64,000 nt of DNA from Treponema denticola ATCC 35405 (GTDB lineage: Bacteria > Spirochaetota > Spirochaetia > Treponematales > Treponemataceae). Made by a program: the position numbers and the translations under genes. Location: contig NC_002967.9 of NCBI RefSeq assembly GCF_000008185.1, positions 2,046,001 to 2,110,000 on the forward strand. The letters are read 5' to 3'. Position 1 is the stretch's first letter, and each line of letters starts with the position of its first letter. The notes below the pieces were generated by a model. It saw nothing but the letters and a program-made list of their open reading frames with translations. It was not told where the DNA came from and ran no database searches. Below are positions 61,608-64,000 of the stretch, piece by piece.

Positions 61608-63125
61608 TTATATCTCCTTAATTTCGAGCTCTTTTATCAATCTCGATAAATATGTACGCTGTATTCCGAGTTTTTCGGCAGCAGCTGTTTGATTCCATTT
61701 ATGTTCATTTAAAATTTTGACAATAAAAGATTTTTTAAAATCATTTACGGCCGATTTTAAATCCGGATTCGAATAATTAACCTCAGGTTCAAAAGAGGAG
61801 GATTCAAATTTTAAAAGCAAATCCTTTTCCTCGATATACGGCGGCTTACCCAAAACACAGGCCCTCTCAACGGCATTTTCAAGCTCCCGAATATTTCCCG
61901 GCCAAGAATAAGCATTTATAAGTTTTTCCGCATCAGGCGAAAAACCTAAAAACGGCTTTTTTACCTCTTTGCTGAACTTCTTTAAAAAGAAATGGGCCAG
62001 CTCCTGAATATCATCCTTCCTATTTCTAAGAGGCGGAATATATATCGGCAAGACGTTTAAGCGGTAATAAAGATCCGATCTGAATTTGCCCTGCCTTACA
62101 AGCTCCTCTATATTTTTATTTGTAGCGGCAATAATTCTGGTATCAACCGTAAGAGTTTTATTTGAACCTACCCTTTCAAAGGCCATTTCCTGCAAAACCC
62201 TCAAAAGCTTTGTCTGCAAGGTTAAAGGGATATCGCCTATTTCGTCCAAAAAAATAGTTCCCTTATCAGCCAGTTCAAACCGGCCCTTTCTATCCGAAAT
62301 TGCATCCGTAAAGGCCCCTCTTACATGGCCGAAAAGCTCGCTTTCAAGCAAGCCTTCGGGTAAGGCAGCACAGTTCACCCTGATAAAGGGATTATTAACA
62401 CGCCTCGAATTCAAGTGAAGCTGTTCTGCAATAAGCTCTTTTCCAACGCCGCTCTCGCCCAATATGAGTACGGAGGCATCGGAAGCCGCTATATTACGGC
62501 ATAGCTCAAGCTTTTCATTCATTACCTTGCTTTTTGCAATAAAAGTATGATAGCCTCTATCCTGCTCCAGCTGATCTTGAAGGCAAATAATTTCTTCCCG
62601 GGATTTCTCATAATGCTTTGCATTTTGATAGGCTATAGCCGTCTGTGTAGCAAAAAGTTCCAATACGTTTAAATCGTCTGAATCAAAATCTTTTTCTTCT
62701 CTCTTGTTTAAGACTTCAATCACCCCGATACATTCGTCTTTAATGCGCATGGGGACTGCAATCATATTACGATTTTTGTAACCTGTAACCTTCTGCACTG
62801 TAGGATCAAAGCGGGGATCGCTTAATACATCGTTTATTATGGCACTGCGGTTATATTTTATAACCCAGCCGGCAATACCGTCCAAGTCAAGTACCATCTT
62901 TTTTGCTTCAATCCCCTTAGGCCCTATTGCAATTTCAAACCTAAGTCTTTCACCATCCGGCTCAAGCATCAAAAGAGATGCTGCATCCCCTTCTACAACA
63001 TCCATTGCCGATTCTACAATCTTTTCCAAAAGAACACTCAAATCGGAATAATTTGAGTTTATCAGCAAGCTTGTGTTTATAAGAGTATTAAGCTTATCTC
63101 TTTTAATGCTCTCAACCGTGCTCAT
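61608..63125 (-). CDS. GAF-domain sigma-54-dependent transcriptional activator
   Basis: 505 aa. An N-terminal GAF domain (about 20-170) is followed by an AAA+ domain (Walker A GESGVGKELIAEQLH, the sigma-54 loop reading GAFTDA where GAFTGA is usual, Walker B-type GTIFLDEIGDIP, PGNIRELENAVERA) and a Fis-type HTH (NQTAAAEKLGIQRTYLSRLI). It is the NifA-like class without a receiver domain, so it responds to a ligand of the GAF domain. It starts 13 nt after the rpsA stop. Confidence 0.93.
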   Translation of the reverse strand: MSTVESIKRDKLNTLINTSLLINSNYSDLSVLLEKIVESAMDVVEGDAASLLMLEPDGERLRFEIAIGPKGIEAKKMVLDLDGIAGWVIKYNRSAIINDVLSDPRFDPTVQKVTGYKNRNMIAVPMRIKDECIGVIEVLNKREEKDFDSDDLNVLELFATQTAIAYQNAKHYEKSREEIICLQDQLEQDRGYHTFIAKSKVMNEKLELCRNIAASDASVLILGESGVGKELIAEQLHLNSRRVNNPFIRVNCAALPEGLLESELFGHVRGAFTDAISDRKGRFELADKGTIFLDEIGDIPLTLQTKLLRVLQEMAFERVGSNKTLTVDTRIIAATNKNIEELVRQGKFRSDLYYRLNVLPIYIPPLRNRKDDIQELAHFFLKKFSKEVKKPFLGFSPDAEKLINAYSWPGNIRELENAVERACVLGKPPYIEEKDLLLKFESSSFEPEVNYSNPDLKSAVNDFKKSFIVKILNEHKWNQTAAAEKLGIQRTYLSRLIKELEIKEI

Positions 63126-63138
63126 AAGACGAACGGAT

Positions 63139-64000
63139 TTACTCCGGTTTATTCTTTAAAAGGTCTCCAAGAGTATAAGATGAATCATCATCTTCTTGTT
63201 CGGTTGACATGTACTGAGAAATTTCTTCCTGCTGTTGTTTTCGCTTAAAATCTTTAATTGAGAAAGCGGTTTTTTTGTTTCTCGGATTTATTTCGATTAC
63301 TACAGCCTTGATCTTATCTCCTACGGCATATTTTGCAAGAGCTTCTTCAGGTGTTTCATCCCTGGACTCAACCAAATTTTGTTTGTGGATTAAGCCTTCG
63401 ATATCTCCGGGAACCTTTACAAATACACCGAAGTCGGTGATTGAGGAAACTTCGCCTTCAACAATAGAACCGACCTTATAAGCGGCTCCGAATTTTTCCC
63501 AAGGATCATCGGTAAGCTGTTTAATACCCAAACGGATTCTTCTTGATTCGGCATCGCACTCGATAACGATAACTTCGATTTCTTTACCTACTTCAAGCTC
63601 GCTTCCCGGATGTTTTACGCGTTTAATCCACGAAATATCGTCTGCATGTAAAAATCCGTCGATACCTTCTTCAAGAGAAATAAAGGCGCCTGCATTTGTA
63701 ATTTTAACGACCTTTCGGGTTAAGCGGGTTCCTACAGGGTAACGCTCTTCAATCGTATCCCACGGGTTGTCCGTAACCTGTTTTAGACCCAAAGAAACTC
63801 TTCCGGCCTGAATATCGTAGCCGAGAATCATACATGTTACCTTATCTCCGGGCTTTAATATATCCTCAGGCTTATTAATCTTCTTAACCCAGCTGAATTC
63901 GCTGATATGGGCCAAACCTTCGATTCCTTCATCCAATTCAATAAAGGCGCCGAAATCCGTTGTCTTTGTAACCGTTCCGGTAACGATGTCTTCAACATGG
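63139..64000 (-). CDS. rpsA: 30S ribosomal protein S1 (partial, 5' end beyond window)
   Basis: The frame is open to the right window edge (287 codons here). At least three S1 domains are visible: TGTVTKTTDFGAFIELDEGIEGLAHISEFSW, GTRLTRKVVKITNAGAFISLEEGIDGFLHADDISW and GSIVEGEVSSITDFGVFVKVPGDIEGLIHKQNL. These have the spacing and ending LKNKPE of bacterial S1. S1 binds mRNA on the 30S subunit. The 3' half is in the window and the N-terminal domains are outside. Confidence 0.95.
   Translation of the reverse strand, partial: HVEDIVTGTVTKTTDFGAFIELDEGIEGLAHISEFSWVKKINKPEDILKPGDKVTCMILGYDIQAGRVSLGLKQVTDNPWDTIEERYPVGTRLTRKVVKITNAGAFISLEEGIDGFLHADDISWIKRVKHPGSELEVGKEIEVIVIECDAESRRIRLGIKQLTDDPWEKFGAAYKVGSIVEGEVSSITDFGVFVKVPGDIEGLIHKQNLVESRDETPEEALAKYAVGDKIKAVVIEINPRNKKTAFSIKDFKRKQQQEEISQYMSTEQEDDDSSYTLGDLLKNKPE

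Overview
The window looks like chromosome from an oral treponeme close to Treponema denticola. It has moderately low GC, many spirochaete-type lipoprotein signal peptides, an insertion sequence of the ISTde1/IS1202 kind, an mcsA-mcsB-clpC block, a large RHS/YD-repeat gene and treponeme-style periplasmic TPR and PEGA proteins. The species call is an inference from gene content; no rRNA is present.

Layout. 1-6734 (minus strand) is an accessory polymorphic-toxin region. It holds a large 5' part of an RHS gene running off the left edge, a TPR lipoprotein coupled to an orphan RHS C-terminal tip, a membrane protein, and two copies of a 119-bp coding repeat, one of them inside the RHS reading frame. 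6973-14259 carries a 1368-aa OmpA-type outer-membrane protein, a TatD nuclease, tRNA-Leu, RlpA and an omptin-like outer-membrane protease. A 1327-bp insertion sequence (14316-15642) sits exactly between the divergent promoters of the omptin-like gene and a lipid glycosyltransferase, followed by glgC. 18230-30441 is one tightly packed minus-strand run: Cas2-like protein, prfB (with the programmed +1 frameshift), receiver-like protein, PEGA protein, ftsY, a small secreted protein, a LolC-LolD-LolE-type exporter, mcsA, mcsB, clpC. Most junctions overlap by a few bases.

30551-36256 holds a conserved hypothetical gene, a peptide-binding protein, tRNA-Val, a BrnT/BrnA toxin-antitoxin pair and sufS-sufU. 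36276-45869 (minus strand) is a metal-handling region: two feoA genes, an enlarged feoB, two families of secreted proteins whose predicted mature N-terminus is histidine, a cobalamin riboswitch, a FeoB-associated Cys-rich membrane protein and two paralogous lipoproteins, each with two ZinT-like domains. 46046-55597 carries xseB, a frameshifted mutL, lipoproteins, ridA, a strikingly Asp-rich small protein, TPR proteins and rlmN. 55594-64000 (minus strand) holds a GGDEF-EAL protein, a sugar-type binding lipoprotein, two envelope proteins, a sigma-54 activator and the 3' part of rpsA.

The most interesting parts are the metal cluster (four His-first secreted proteins, tandem ZinT lipoproteins, a B12 riboswitch, and a candidate operator around the feo promoter), the 90-residue protein that is about 58% aspartate, the degenerate McsB kinase, the RHS locus with its in-frame repeat, and a set of genes whose start codon lies only 6-10 nt after a consensus -10 box.
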